NCBI GenBank assembly: GCA_030681145.1
Contig: JAUXXK010000302.1
Location: forward strand, 1 to 7,798
Source of the DNA: Methanobacteriaceae archaeon
GTDB taxonomy: Archaea; Methanobacteriota; Methanobacteria; Methanobacteriales; Methanobacteriaceae
Reading direction: 5' to 3'
DNA length: 7,798 nt
The notes under the pieces were generated by a model. The model was given only the letters and a program-made list of their open reading frames with translations. It made no database searches and was not told the origin of the DNA. A program made the position numbers and the translations under genes. Shown in pieces: positions 1 to 6,138 of the stretch; position 1 is the first letter of the stretch; each line of letters starts with the position of its first letter.

Positions 1-2
1 TA

Positions 3-683
3 AAAGACTTGGATCTCCATCCTGTAAGAAAAATTTATATGGGTACCCTTCAAGATCATCCCTGTTACGCGGTTGAAGTGGAAACATCAAATTTACCAGA
101 AGGAATGTCTTACCATGATTTAAGAGATTTGTATAATATTATAGATAAAAATATATACCTTTTAGCCGGAAGGGCCATACAAATAATTAATTGGGACAAG
201 AATCATCAGTTTTGTGGTAAGTGTGGTTCTAAAACAGAAAATATGGATAATGAAATGGCTAAAATCTGTCCAAATTGTGGTTTTAGCAGTTATACTCGGA
301 TTTCACCAGCTGTAATAACCGCCATTATAAAAGATGGTAAAATTTTGATGGCACATCATAGTCGCAGCACATCCAAAAGATATGGACTTATTGCTGGTTT
401 TGTAGAGGCTGGAGAAACTCTGGAAGAAGCCGTACAAAGAGAAACCATGGAAGAGGTTGGTTTAAAAGTTAAAAATATAAAATATTTCAGCAGTCAATCA
501 TGGCCATTTCCTCATTCATTAATGGTTGGGTTTACGGCAGATTATGAGAGTGGAAATATTAAAGTAGATGGTGATGAAATTACCCATGCTAAATGGTTTA
601 ATTTAGATAATTTACCAGAAATACCCTCTGAAATAAGTATTGCACATGATCTTATTTTATGGTATAAAAATAAATATTCTTAA
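3..683 (+). CDS. NudC-like Nudix hydrolase (NADH pyrophosphatase type), 5' end missing
   Basis: Members of this family cleave the pyrophosphate of NADH/NAD+ (and, for some, NAD caps on RNA) in the cytoplasm. The reading frame is open to the left edge, so the start lies outside the window; the TTG at 9 is only an internal codon. Numbered from that TTG, the visible 224 residues hold a zinc ribbon with Cys69, Cys72, Cys87 and Cys90 (CGKCG...CPNCG), then a full Nudix box (Gly130, Glu136, Arg144-Glu145, Glu148-Glu149, Gly151), then SQSWPFPHS at 162-170. That last motif matches the SQPWPFPxS signature that marks the NADH-pyrophosphatase branch, with Ser for the first Pro. The bacterial NudC is about 257 residues, so roughly 30-50 N-terminal residues are probably missing. 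The gene stands alone on the plus strand and converges on the next gene. The NudC-family assignment is firm; the exact substrate is inferred. Confidence 0.9.
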   Translation, partial: KDLDLHPVRKIYMGTLQDHPCYAVEVETSNLPEGMSYHDLRDLYNIIDKNIYLLAGRAIQIINWDKNHQFCGKCGSKTENMDNEMAKICPNCGFSSYTRISPAVITAIIKDGKILMAHHSRSTSKRYGLIAGFVEAGETLEEAVQRETMEEVGLKVKNIKYFSSQSWPFPHSLMVGFTADYESGNIKVDGDEITHAKWFNLDNLPEIPSEISIAHDLILWYKNKYS

Positions 684-706
684 TTAATCTTGGGATTCTA
701 TAATAA

Positions 707-732
707 ATTTTTTATCATTACCTATATGGTAA
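707..732 (+). terminator. Possible weak terminator after the Nudix gene
   Basis: About 25 bases after the Nudix stop there is a T6 run (708-713), followed by a small inverted repeat TTACC-TATAT-GGTAA (718-732). Archaeal RNA polymerase can stop at short T tracts without a hairpin. The signal is short, and the surrounding DNA is AT-rich, so this is tentative. Confidence 0.3.
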
Positions 733-747
733 ATATAATTTGTTACT

Positions 748-787
748 AAAAAAAAAATTAAAGATAATGGGCTATAATCCAGCCCGT
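748..787 (-). terminator. Hairpin plus T10 terminator of the MTH865-family gene
   Basis: Read on the minus strand, the arms ACGGGCT (787-781) and AGCCCAT (773-767) can pair as a 7-bp stem (one G-T wobble) around a 7-base loop. After a short spacer comes an uninterrupted T10 tract (757-748). The stem covers the last sense codons and the TAG stop of the gene, so coding and termination signals overlap. The GC-rich stem is conspicuous in otherwise AT-rich DNA. Confidence 0.65.
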
Positions 788-1011
788 TCAACAATTATAT
801 CTGCCACATTTTTTGCGGATATAAATGGAAAGTCCTCTGCAGTTAAAACTTTACCTGCGTCACCTGCTTTTAATTCTACATCTCCAGATTTGCAAGTTGT
901 TTCTGCTCCATCCGGAAAAGACCCTAGTAATTCTTCCGGTGTTTCAATAGGGAATTTTGCTCCAGCTAATGCTCCGACAATCTGTGCATGTATTTCATTT
1001 TTTACACTCAT
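772..1011 (-). CDS. MTH865-family small protein
   Basis: This 79-residue protein belongs to the MTH865-like family, named after a Methanothermobacter thermautotrophicus protein whose solution structure is known but whose function is not. Family features visible here are the N-terminal helix (SVKNEIHAQIVGALAGAKFP), a TPEEL helix start, the single-cysteine segment TTCKSGDVELKAGDAG (Cys40), the LTAEDFPF turn and the C-terminal helix ending in ERAGL. It is soluble, with no signal peptide or membrane segment. The ATG start is fixed by a strong Shine-Dalgarno (AGGAGGAG) five bases upstream. It is divergent from the regulator at 1162 and shares a promoter region with it, so the regulator could control it. 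No activity should be assigned from the sequence. Confidence 0.88.
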   Translation of the reverse strand: MSVKNEIHAQIVGALAGAKFPIETPEELLGSFPDGAETTCKSGDVELKAGDAGKVLTAEDFPFISAKNVADIIVERAGL

Positions 1012-1016
1012 GATAT

Positions 1017-1024
1017 CTCCTCCT
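1017..1024 (-). promoter_or_regulatory. Ribosome binding site of the MTH865-family gene
   Basis: AGGAGGAG on the minus strand, five bases before the ATG, complements the archaeal 16S rRNA 3' end. It is one of the two strongest Shine-Dalgarno sites in the window, suggesting efficient translation. Confidence 0.8.
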
Positions 1025-1031
1025 GTTCATA

Positions 1032-1043
1032 TAACTATAGTTA
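1032..1043. promoter_or_regulatory. 12-bp perfect palindrome, possible operator
   Basis: TAACTATAGTTA is a perfect 12-bp palindrome. It lies between the Shine-Dalgarno of the MTH865-family gene and its likely TATA element, near where transcription should start. A dimeric winged-helix protein bound here would block transcription, so an operator is plausible. AT-rich DNA gives palindromes by chance, so the role is inferred. Confidence 0.4.
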
Positions 1044-1051
1044 AATATCGT

Positions 1052-1148
1052 AATATACTTAATCGTCATTAAAATATACTAAATCTAATTTAATATACAA
1101 AAATAACCATATCAGTCATGATAGAAACCTTTAATACTAAAATATACT
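1052..1148. promoter_or_regulatory. Four AATATAC-type repeats in the divergent promoter region
   Basis: AATATACT occurs at 1052, 1073 and 1141, and AATATACA at 1092. The first three start 21 and 19 bases apart, about two helical turns. The copies at 1070-1080 and 1138-1148 extend to an identical 11-mer, TAAAATATACT. On the minus strand each reads as AGTATATT or TGTATATT, close to an archaeal TATA box. The copy at 1052-1059 is well placed to serve the MTH865-family gene, while TTTAATATAC (1089-1098) could serve the regulator. They may be TATA boxes, binding sites for the adjacent regulator, or both. Confidence 0.45.
1110..1123. promoter_or_regulatory. Inverted repeat upstream of the winged-helix regulator
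   Basis: TATCA-GTCA-TGATA forms a dyad with 5-bp arms and a 4-bp centre. It lies about 40 bases before the regulator's ATG and just downstream of a TATA-like element (1089-1098), where an autorepressor could bind. Evidence is by position and symmetry only. Confidence 0.3.
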
Positions 1149-1161
1149 CTAAAATTAAAAT

Positions 1162-1911
1162 ATGGATAATCAATATGTAAGCAGTGATCCTGAAATTGTA
1201 TATATTAAGGACAAATTAAATTCAATGCACCGTGATATTAAACGGATAATGGAAAAATCCAATCAAGAATATCTAGATATTATGCTATCAAGTTTTAAAG
1301 ATGATTTTTTAAATGCCGTCCACAATTACATGAAAGACGATATTCAAATTGGCTTGGATAAAAGAATGGTTGATCCCTGCCCTATGCGTGATACTTGTAA
1401 GTCGCTATTCACGGAATATCTGGAAAAAAATGCACTTCTTTTAAGAGAAAATAGTGTTTCACCCGAAATTATTGAAAAAAACCGGGCAGATTTAGGCGAA
1501 ATAAGGAAAAAGGTAAATCTAGAAAACTGTGATACTTGCTTTGGGGAAGTATCTGGAATCTTTGAAAAACAATTAAATTTAATGGATTCGCTGCAAATCT
1601 ATGAGAGCAAGGAATCTCATAAACATGAATTATCAGATATAAATGAAGATTTAATTGTAAAAGATATTCTGGAACCATTATCTAACAAACAAAGGATACA
1701 AATATTAAAGGCTATGGCCTCTGAGAGTAGAACTTTTTCATCACTTTCCAAGTTAACAGGTTTAAGAGGAGGAAATCTTCTTTTCCATATACAAAAACTA
1801 TTAGAAGGTGATTTAATATTACAAAGACACGAACGTGGCGATTATATGATTACCAAAAAAGGATTCAATCTCCTTTTACTACTTTTAAATATTCAAGAAA
1901 ATTTAGATTAA
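1162..1911 (+). CDS. Winged-helix (ArsR-like) transcriptional regulator with a four-cysteine N-terminal half
   Basis: A 249-residue soluble protein. The C-terminal part, about 166-245, is a winged helix-turn-helix: DILEPLSNKQRIQILKAM opens like ArsR-type regulators, with the likely recognition helix in the TGLRGGNLLFHIQKLLEG stretch and the wing at RHERGDYMITKKG. The N-terminal half is mainly helical and holds Cys73, Cys79, Cys123 and Cys126 (C-x5-C and C-x2-C), which could bind a metal or Fe-S cluster or act as a thiol switch. The domain order is opposite to the redox regulator MsvR, where the winged helix comes first. No Shine-Dalgarno precedes the ATG, so the mRNA may be leaderless or weakly translated. 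It is followed after 35 bp by the 142-residue gene, probably in one transcript. DNA binding is well supported; the sensed signal and targets are unknown. Confidence 0.8.
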   Translation: MDNQYVSSDPEIVYIKDKLNSMHRDIKRIMEKSNQEYLDIMLSSFKDDFLNAVHNYMKDDIQIGLDKRMVDPCPMRDTCKSLFTEYLEKNALLLRENSVSPEIIEKNRADLGEIRKKVNLENCDTCFGEVSGIFEKQLNLMDSLQIYESKESHKHELSDINEDLIVKDILEPLSNKQRIQILKAMASESRTFSSLSKLTGLRGGNLLFHIQKLLEGDLILQRHERGDYMITKKGFNLLLLLLNIQENLD

Positions 1912-1934
1912 ATAAATAATAGATAAATTTTATC

Positions 1935-1940
1935 AGGAGG
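1935..1940 (+). promoter_or_regulatory. Ribosome binding site of the 142-residue gene
   Basis: AGGAGG stands six bases before the ATG at 1947, a full-strength site. It contrasts with the regulator just upstream, which has none, so this second gene may be translated more strongly than the first. Confidence 0.8.
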
Positions 1941-1946
1941 AATTTT

Positions 1947-2375
1947 ATGGGACATAAACAAGTAGAGGTTAAATTAGATGAAGACTTTTTTATTTTGGTA
2001 GATGAAGGGATGGAAGCAATAATAAAGAACTTCATTCACTGGGAAATACAAACATGCAATTCCTGCATAGATTATAAAGGGAGGGTATGGATAGAGTTCT
2101 GCGAGTATAGTGATTGGGAACAATTTCTACAATTAACTCTTCGCCATAACATAGAATCAAAAGCAGTGAATCCAGAAAAACAAACATTATGGGATTTTTT
2201 ACAGGAAAAATCAAAGGTTAATTTGGTTTTTGATGAAGAATTAATGGATGACCCCAATAAAGAAGATAATTATTTAGGAACCGGAGTTTTAATCATATGT
2301 GTGGGTTTGAAGTTTTCTAAAGAATTATTTAAAGAATTTGAAGAGTTATTCTTTGAAGTTTTTCCATCAGAATAA
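1947..2375 (+). CDS. Unknown 142-residue acidic protein with a CxxC motif
   Basis: I do not recognise this protein. It is rich in Glu, Asp, Phe and Trp, with no signal peptide. An amphipathic N-terminal section (residues 1-35) leads to TCNSCIDYKGRVWIEFCEYSDWEQF, where Cys37 and Cys40 form a CxxC and Cys52 follows; the VWIEF stretch looks like a beta strand and the next part a helix. A Gly-containing hydrophobic strand GTGVLIICVGLKF (111-123, with Cys118) precedes an acidic C-terminal helix. The overall pattern suggests a small alpha/beta fold. The CxxC could bind metal or be redox active, but two cysteines alone prove neither. Its strong Shine-Dalgarno and 35-bp spacing from the four-cysteine regulator suggest a functional pair, perhaps partner or effector. 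Confidence 0.7.
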   Translation: MGHKQVEVKLDEDFFILVDEGMEAIIKNFIHWEIQTCNSCIDYKGRVWIEFCEYSDWEQFLQLTLRHNIESKAVNPEKQTLWDFLQEKSKVNLVFDEELMDDPNKEDNYLGTGVLIICVGLKFSKELFKEFEELFFEVFPSE

Positions 2376-2388
2376 ATAATAAATCTAA

Positions 2389-2408
2389 AAATAAATTGTA
2401 ATTTATTT
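2389..2408. repeat. 9-bp perfect inverted repeat in the convergent gap
   Basis: AAATAAATT-GT-AATTTATTT lies between the stop of the 142-residue gene and the end of hdrA. All pairs are A-T, and the 2-base centre means the innermost pairs must open if it folds. It may help end transcription from the plus strand, or mark the boundary between converging transcripts. Confidence 0.4.
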
Positions 2409-2413
2409 GAAAT

Positions 2414-2434
2414 AAAAAAAAATTAATAAAAAAA
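2414..2434 (-). terminator. T-tract terminator downstream of hdrA
   Basis: On the minus strand, about 35-55 bases past the hdrA stop, there is a T7 tract (2434-2428) and then a T9 tract (2422-2414). Serial T tracts are a known intrinsic termination signal of archaeal RNA polymerase, so this probably ends the hdr transcript. Confidence 0.6.
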
Positions 2435-2468
2435 TTAGATATTTACAAAATTAAATATTTAATCTTTT

Positions 2469-4859
2469 TTATTTTCCTTTCTCAGCCAGCATATCCTGGT
2501 TGAAATTCTCGAACTGCTTGGCCAAACCCCTGAAGTGAGGAGCATAAGCCTTATAAAACCTTAATTTATTTGAGGCAATTCCTTTGGAAGCTACATAATC
2601 AGATAATTCTTGAATTTTGGCTTTATGTGCTTCTAGCATACATTCATCAGGATATTCTGCTAGTAATATTCCATCAGCACCGTGGTCAAATGCATAGGTT
2701 ATATGTTCCGGCATTAAACGATTTATAGATGGAATTTTAATAATCCGAATAGACTCGGGATAGGTTACCCTATTATTTCCTATGGTATCTGCTGCAGTAT
2801 AACCAACATTATCCAGGAAAGCAAGAATTCTAACTTCTCCCTCTTTTTTATCAGATAACAAACCATCCATCTGGGCAAAGAGTTCCTGGTCATTTAATCC
2901 TTTTATTTCAATGGCTCCTTCAGGACATGAACCCGCACAAGCTCCACATCCACGGCAGGCCATAGGATCAATGGAAATGTATTCTTCATCTCGGTAAACC
3001 GCCTTGAATCCACAAATCTCAATACATTTTCCACAGTGACTACACAGTGAATTTTTTATAACTGCCACCGGTGGCTCTGCCTCTGTTCCACACTTAATCT
3101 GTTCAGACACTTTAGCAGCAGCAGCATTGGCCTGGGAAACACTATCTGTGATATCTTTAGGACCTTGGGCCGTTCCACATACAAATATTCGTTCTACATC
3201 AGTATTAGCAGGTTTAATTTTGGAATGCTTTTCCTTAATAAATAAGTCCTGGCTGAGCCCTACATTTAATTTTTTAGCCAGCTCCATAGTACCCTCTGAT
3301 GGTTCAATGGCCTCTGATAAGACCACCATATCTGTTTCAATTTCCATTGGTTTTCTTTGTAAGGTATCCTCTACCCTTACCACCAGCTTATCATTAATTT
3401 TGGTGACTTCTCCTGGCCTTCCCCGGATAAATTTTATACCTTTATCCTGCACATATCTTAGATAATTTTCATACATACCAACCGTACGAAGATCAGTATA
3501 ACATATAACCACCTCAGTATCGGGATACTTATCTTTAATGATACTGGCGTGTTTTAGTGCCACCATACAACATACTTTAGAACAATATCGTTTACCGTCA
3601 GTTTTTTCATCCCGTGAACCAGTACACTGTATCATTACCACCCTTTCTGGAACTTTACCATCAGATATTTTCTGTAGTTTTCCTAAAGTAGGCCCATTAA
3701 CCCCCAGAATACGGGCCAAATCCAGTTGGGATATAACATCGTCAAAACGCCCATAACCATATTCCGGCCTTTTGGTTAGATCATAACTTTCGTGTCCAGT
3801 AGCAATTACTACACTACCTGATTTAAGGGAAATAATTTCTGATTTAAGTTTAAAATCAATTGCATCCATGTTACAGACTTTTTCACATTTTCCACATTGA
3901 ATACAATTTTCCACATCAATGGTGTAAACATCTGGAACAGCCTGAGAAAATGGTTTATATATGGCTTTACGCATGGTCATCTTCTGGTTCCATTCATCCG
4001 GAACCTCCACCGGGCATACATCCGCACATTTTCCACAAGCAATACATCGATCCTCATGGACAAAACTAGTATCTTTCTCCAGGATGAGATTGAAGTAACT
4101 GGATCTTCGACCGGCCCGTAAAAGACGAGTTTTAGTCATTATTTTAATGTTTTTATGGTTGATTACATCATTTATTATGGGGTTAAGAATACACAAAGAA
4201 CATTCTTCAGCCAATTTTTCTGGAGAAAAAACCTTACCGATTTTAACCATGAAACCCCCAATAGTGGGATTTTTTTCTATAATAGTGACTTTAACTCCCT
4301 GATTGGCCAGAGAAAGTGCAGCGGTGATTCCTGAAATTCCTCCTCCAAAAATAGCTGCACTTTTTTCCGTACGGCTTATAATCTTGCTCAGGGCTTTGGC
4401 CTTTTTAACTTTTTCCACACCAGCTTGAACTAGACTGATAGCCTTTTTGGTTGCTTTCTCTTTATCAGAGTGCACCCAGGAACACTGTTCCCTTATATTC
4501 ACCATTTCCACCATGTAAGGGTTCAGTGGATCCGCATAGTTTTGAAAAGTTTTAAGGTGAGTAAGTGGAGAACAGCCTGCAATGACCACCCGGTCCAAAT
4601 TTTGATCTATGATTTCCTCCCGGATGTGTCGACGACAGTTAATAGAACATAAGTTTTCAAATTCTCCCACAAAATTAGCATCAATACTAGATTTAAGTTC
4701 TTGAATATTTACGGTGTCTGAAATATTTCCTCCACACCTACAGATGAATACACCTACTCTTTCACCGGATTTAGTGGAAAAGGAATCCTGCTTTTTAGTA
4801 GCTCTGGTTTTATTGATTATATCCTGAGTTTCCAGAGTTTTTGATTTTGTATTATTCAT
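2469..4859 (-). CDS. hdrA: HdrA with C-terminal MvhD-like domain (heterodisulfide reductase iron-sulfur/FAD subunit)
   Basis: HdrA is the FAD-bearing electron-bifurcating core of cytoplasmic heterodisulfide reductase: it splits electron pairs between ferredoxin and, through HdrC and HdrB, a disulfide. From the first ATG (4859) it has 796 residues; canonical HdrA has about 655. The frame opens further to a TTG at 4895, but that has no ribosome site. Order, in ATG numbering: polar tail 1-33; N-terminal cysteine domain with CRC (40, 42), CSINC (71, 75), GCSP and EQCSW; FAD fold with GGGISG (172-177) and CSLC (220-223); inserted double ferredoxin (Cys272/275/278/282 and 319/322/325/329); second FAD part ending CGTAQGPKD (561-569); C-terminal double ferredoxin (606/609/612/616 and 635/638/641/645); MvhD-like domain from about 675 to the end. 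In that last domain the [2Fe-2S] cysteines are absent (AFLDNVGYTAAD). HdrA identity is certain; the donor is unknown. Confidence 0.95.
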   Translation of the reverse strand: MNNTKSKTLETQDIINKTRATKKQDSFSTKSGERVGVFICRCGGNISDTVNIQELKSSIDANFVGEFENLCSINCRRHIREEIIDQNLDRVVIAGCSPLTHLKTFQNYADPLNPYMVEMVNIREQCSWVHSDKEKATKKAISLVQAGVEKVKKAKALSKIISRTEKSAAIFGGGISGITAALSLANQGVKVTIIEKNPTIGGFMVKIGKVFSPEKLAEECSLCILNPIINDVINHKNIKIMTKTRLLRAGRRSSYFNLILEKDTSFVHEDRCIACGKCADVCPVEVPDEWNQKMTMRKAIYKPFSQAVPDVYTIDVENCIQCGKCEKVCNMDAIDFKLKSEIISLKSGSVVIATGHESYDLTKRPEYGYGRFDDVISQLDLARILGVNGPTLGKLQKISDGKVPERVVMIQCTGSRDEKTDGKRYCSKVCCMVALKHASIIKDKYPDTEVVICYTDLRTVGMYENYLRYVQDKGIKFIRGRPGEVTKINDKLVVRVEDTLQRKPMEIETDMVVLSEAIEPSEGTMELAKKLNVGLSQDLFIKEKHSKIKPANTDVERIFVCGTAQGPKDITDSVSQANAAAAKVSEQIKCGTEAEPPVAVIKNSLCSHCGKCIEICGFKAVYRDEEYISIDPMACRGCGACAGSCPEGAIEIKGLNDQELFAQMDGLLSDKKEGEVRILAFLDNVGYTAADTIGNNRVTYPESIRIIKIPSINRLMPEHITYAFDHGADGILLAEYPDECMLEAHKAKIQELSDYVASKGIASNKLRFYKAYAPHFRGLAKQFENFNQDMLAEKGK

Positions 4860-4924
4860 AATGATCAGATCAAATAAATTTTTTTTAAAATCCAATTATT
4901 TTATAAAACTAAATAATATTCCAA

Positions 4925-5857
4925 TTAAATATCCTTAATTTTTTCCAGCAGTCCTTCTACTGGAACGCTGTGAGTTTGTATACCCAAAACTTTGTAAGGG
5001 TCCGCACCCATTCCCAATGCAGCCATTTGAGCCACACTTAAATGTACCAGATTGAGTTTTCGACCTAGTTCTTTTTCCAAAACTGGTTGATATCGATCCA
5101 GTTGCATCTGGCAGTTGGGGCACATATGTAGTAATAAATCAGCCTTACCTTCTAGGGCCATTAGCTTATCCGCAGTAGCAGATAATGATAAATCGCGATT
5201 AGCAAATCTTTGACTGAATCCCGCCCCACATGTAGCTTTTTTAAAGTCATACCAATCTACAACTTCCGCACCAAAAGCTGCGGCAATTTCATCCAGTATC
5301 ATAGGATTTCTTGACCCCGTGATGGCATCTTCAGGATAAACCTTACAATAATGACAAGCATGGTGACTGGCAATGCGAATATTAGAAAAATCTTTTTTAA
5401 TATTAGAAGCTATTTCATTTACCTTGGAATATAATATCTCCACCATGTGAAAGACATTTTTTTCACTATCAAGATCACCCACATTATATTTCATATGAGA
5501 AAGACCCGCCCTCTCTAAAATACCATTTATCTCATCTCGAGCTTTTTTATTAGAGTTTAGTAAGTTAATTGATTTTTTCATTATAGCATAACATGTAGAA
5601 CATAAAGTCACTATATTTTCGTGATTTGATTTTCTGGCCAGAGCGAAATTTCTAGCAGATAAAGCAGAAGTTGAAATCTGGTCAAAAAGGTCGTAATAAT
5701 GTCCCAATCCAGTGCAACATGATTGATTAGGGTCAATGAAATATTCTACTCCCATTTTATCAAATATATATTTGGTAGAAGATTCAACTCCAGGATACTC
5801 CACATTTACTAAACAACTTTTAAAGAGGAGAATATTTTTATCAGGAATAGTTTTCAT
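4925..5857 (-). CDS. hdrB: HdrB, CCG-domain catalytic subunit of heterodisulfide reductase, with an altered second cluster motif
   Basis: HdrB reduces the CoM-S-S-CoB disulfide in methanogens using two noncubane [4Fe-4S] clusters, each normally held by five cysteines of a CCG domain (C, CC, CxxC). The 310-residue protein has the usual length. Its first motif is complete: Cys15, Cys47-Cys48, Cys86 and Cys89. The second has Cys168 (HACHYC, with an extra Cys171), then Thr209-Cys210 where CC is expected (KATCGAG), then Cys246 and Cys249 (MCPNC). The ATG is preceded by AAGGTAAG. hdrA follows after 65 bp, so the two are probably cotranscribed. hdrC lies 281 bp upstream, unusually far for its direct partner. 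The missing cysteine could change or weaken the second cluster. The family is clear, but the substrate may be another disulfide than CoM-S-S-CoB. Confidence 0.93.
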   Translation of the reverse strand: MKTIPDKNILLFKSCLVNVEYPGVESSTKYIFDKMGVEYFIDPNQSCCTGLGHYYDLFDQISTSALSARNFALARKSNHENIVTLCSTCYAIMKKSINLLNSNKKARDEINGILERAGLSHMKYNVGDLDSEKNVFHMVEILYSKVNEIASNIKKDFSNIRIASHHACHYCKVYPEDAITGSRNPMILDEIAAAFGAEVVDWYDFKKATCGAGFSQRFANRDLSLSATADKLMALEGKADLLLHMCPNCQMQLDRYQPVLEKELGRKLNLVHLSVAQMAALGMGADPYKVLGIQTHSVPVEGLLEKIKDI

Positions 5858-5862
5858 GATTT

Positions 5863-5870
5863 CTTACCTT
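5863..5870 (-). promoter_or_regulatory. Ribosome binding site of hdrB
   Basis: AAGGTAAG on the minus strand, five bases before the ATG, matches the GGTGA part of the archaeal Shine-Dalgarno and supports this start. Confidence 0.65.
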
Positions 5871-6138
5871 CATTATTAATTTAAATTTGATATTAGAATT
5901 TTTTAATCCAATAACAGATTTTTTAATTAATATTATTAAATATTGCATTTATTAAGTATTGCTTTAAAAATTAATCTTATCATTAATGTGAAAATTTAAT
6001 CTTTAGTAATTATTTAGATTATTTAATCAGTTAGTAATTATTTTTTTTAATTTTTTTTTAAATGAATTAGAATAAATAAATTAGTAGGGATATAAGTTTT
6101 TCTCAGCCATATGCCAAAATTTTACTTATCAATAAAAA
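5871..6138 (-). promoter_or_regulatory. AT-rich hdrC-hdrB intergenic region, probable hdrBA promoter
   Basis: The gap between hdrC and hdrB is 281 bp with no credible gene. It contains long A tracts on the minus strand (A9 at 6051-6059 and A8 at 6041-6048), a 21/22-bp direct repeat (5995-6043), and a TATA-like stretch with AATATT repeated at 5929-5934 and 5939-5944, about 70-85 bases before the hdrB ATG. On the minus strand no strong T tract follows hdrC, so readthrough remains possible. The length and structure suggest that hdrBA can be transcribed separately from hdrC. No single TATA box stands out enough to name. Confidence 0.4.
5995..6043. repeat. Imperfect 21/22-bp direct repeat between hdrC and hdrB
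   Basis: TTTAATC + T + TTAGTAATTATTT (5995-6015) recurs as TTTAATC + AG + TTAGTAATTATTT (6022-6043). The 13-mer TTAGTAATTATTT is identical in both and its copies start 28 bases apart; the 7-mer TTTAATC is also identical, 27 apart. Two like sites nearly three helical turns apart suit a pair of regulator sites upstream of hdrB, though AT-rich duplication by slippage is an alternative. Confidence 0.6.

Noticed and set aside
9..683. Nudix gene starting at TTG at position 9
   Set aside because: The frame stays open to the edge, there is no ribosome site, and the protein would be short for a NudC-type enzyme.
740..1072. Plus-strand frame of 110 codons opposite the MTH865-family gene
   Set aside because: It is antisense to a recognised family protein, lacks a ribosome site and crosses the divergent promoter region.
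3127..4652. Several plus-strand frames of 60-112 codons opposite hdrA
   Set aside because: All lie within the coding region of a clearly identified gene on the other strand, and their translations show no family features.
6041..6059. T8 and T9 tracts on the plus strand as a terminator
   Set aside because: No plus-strand gene lies upstream within reach; on the transcribed minus strand these are A tracts.
6081..6110. Nine-codon minus-strand frame (MAEKNLYPY) in the hdrC-hdrB gap
   Set aside because: It has an ATG and a stop but no Shine-Dalgarno, and is short enough to occur by chance. A leader peptide or a gene remnant cannot be shown.
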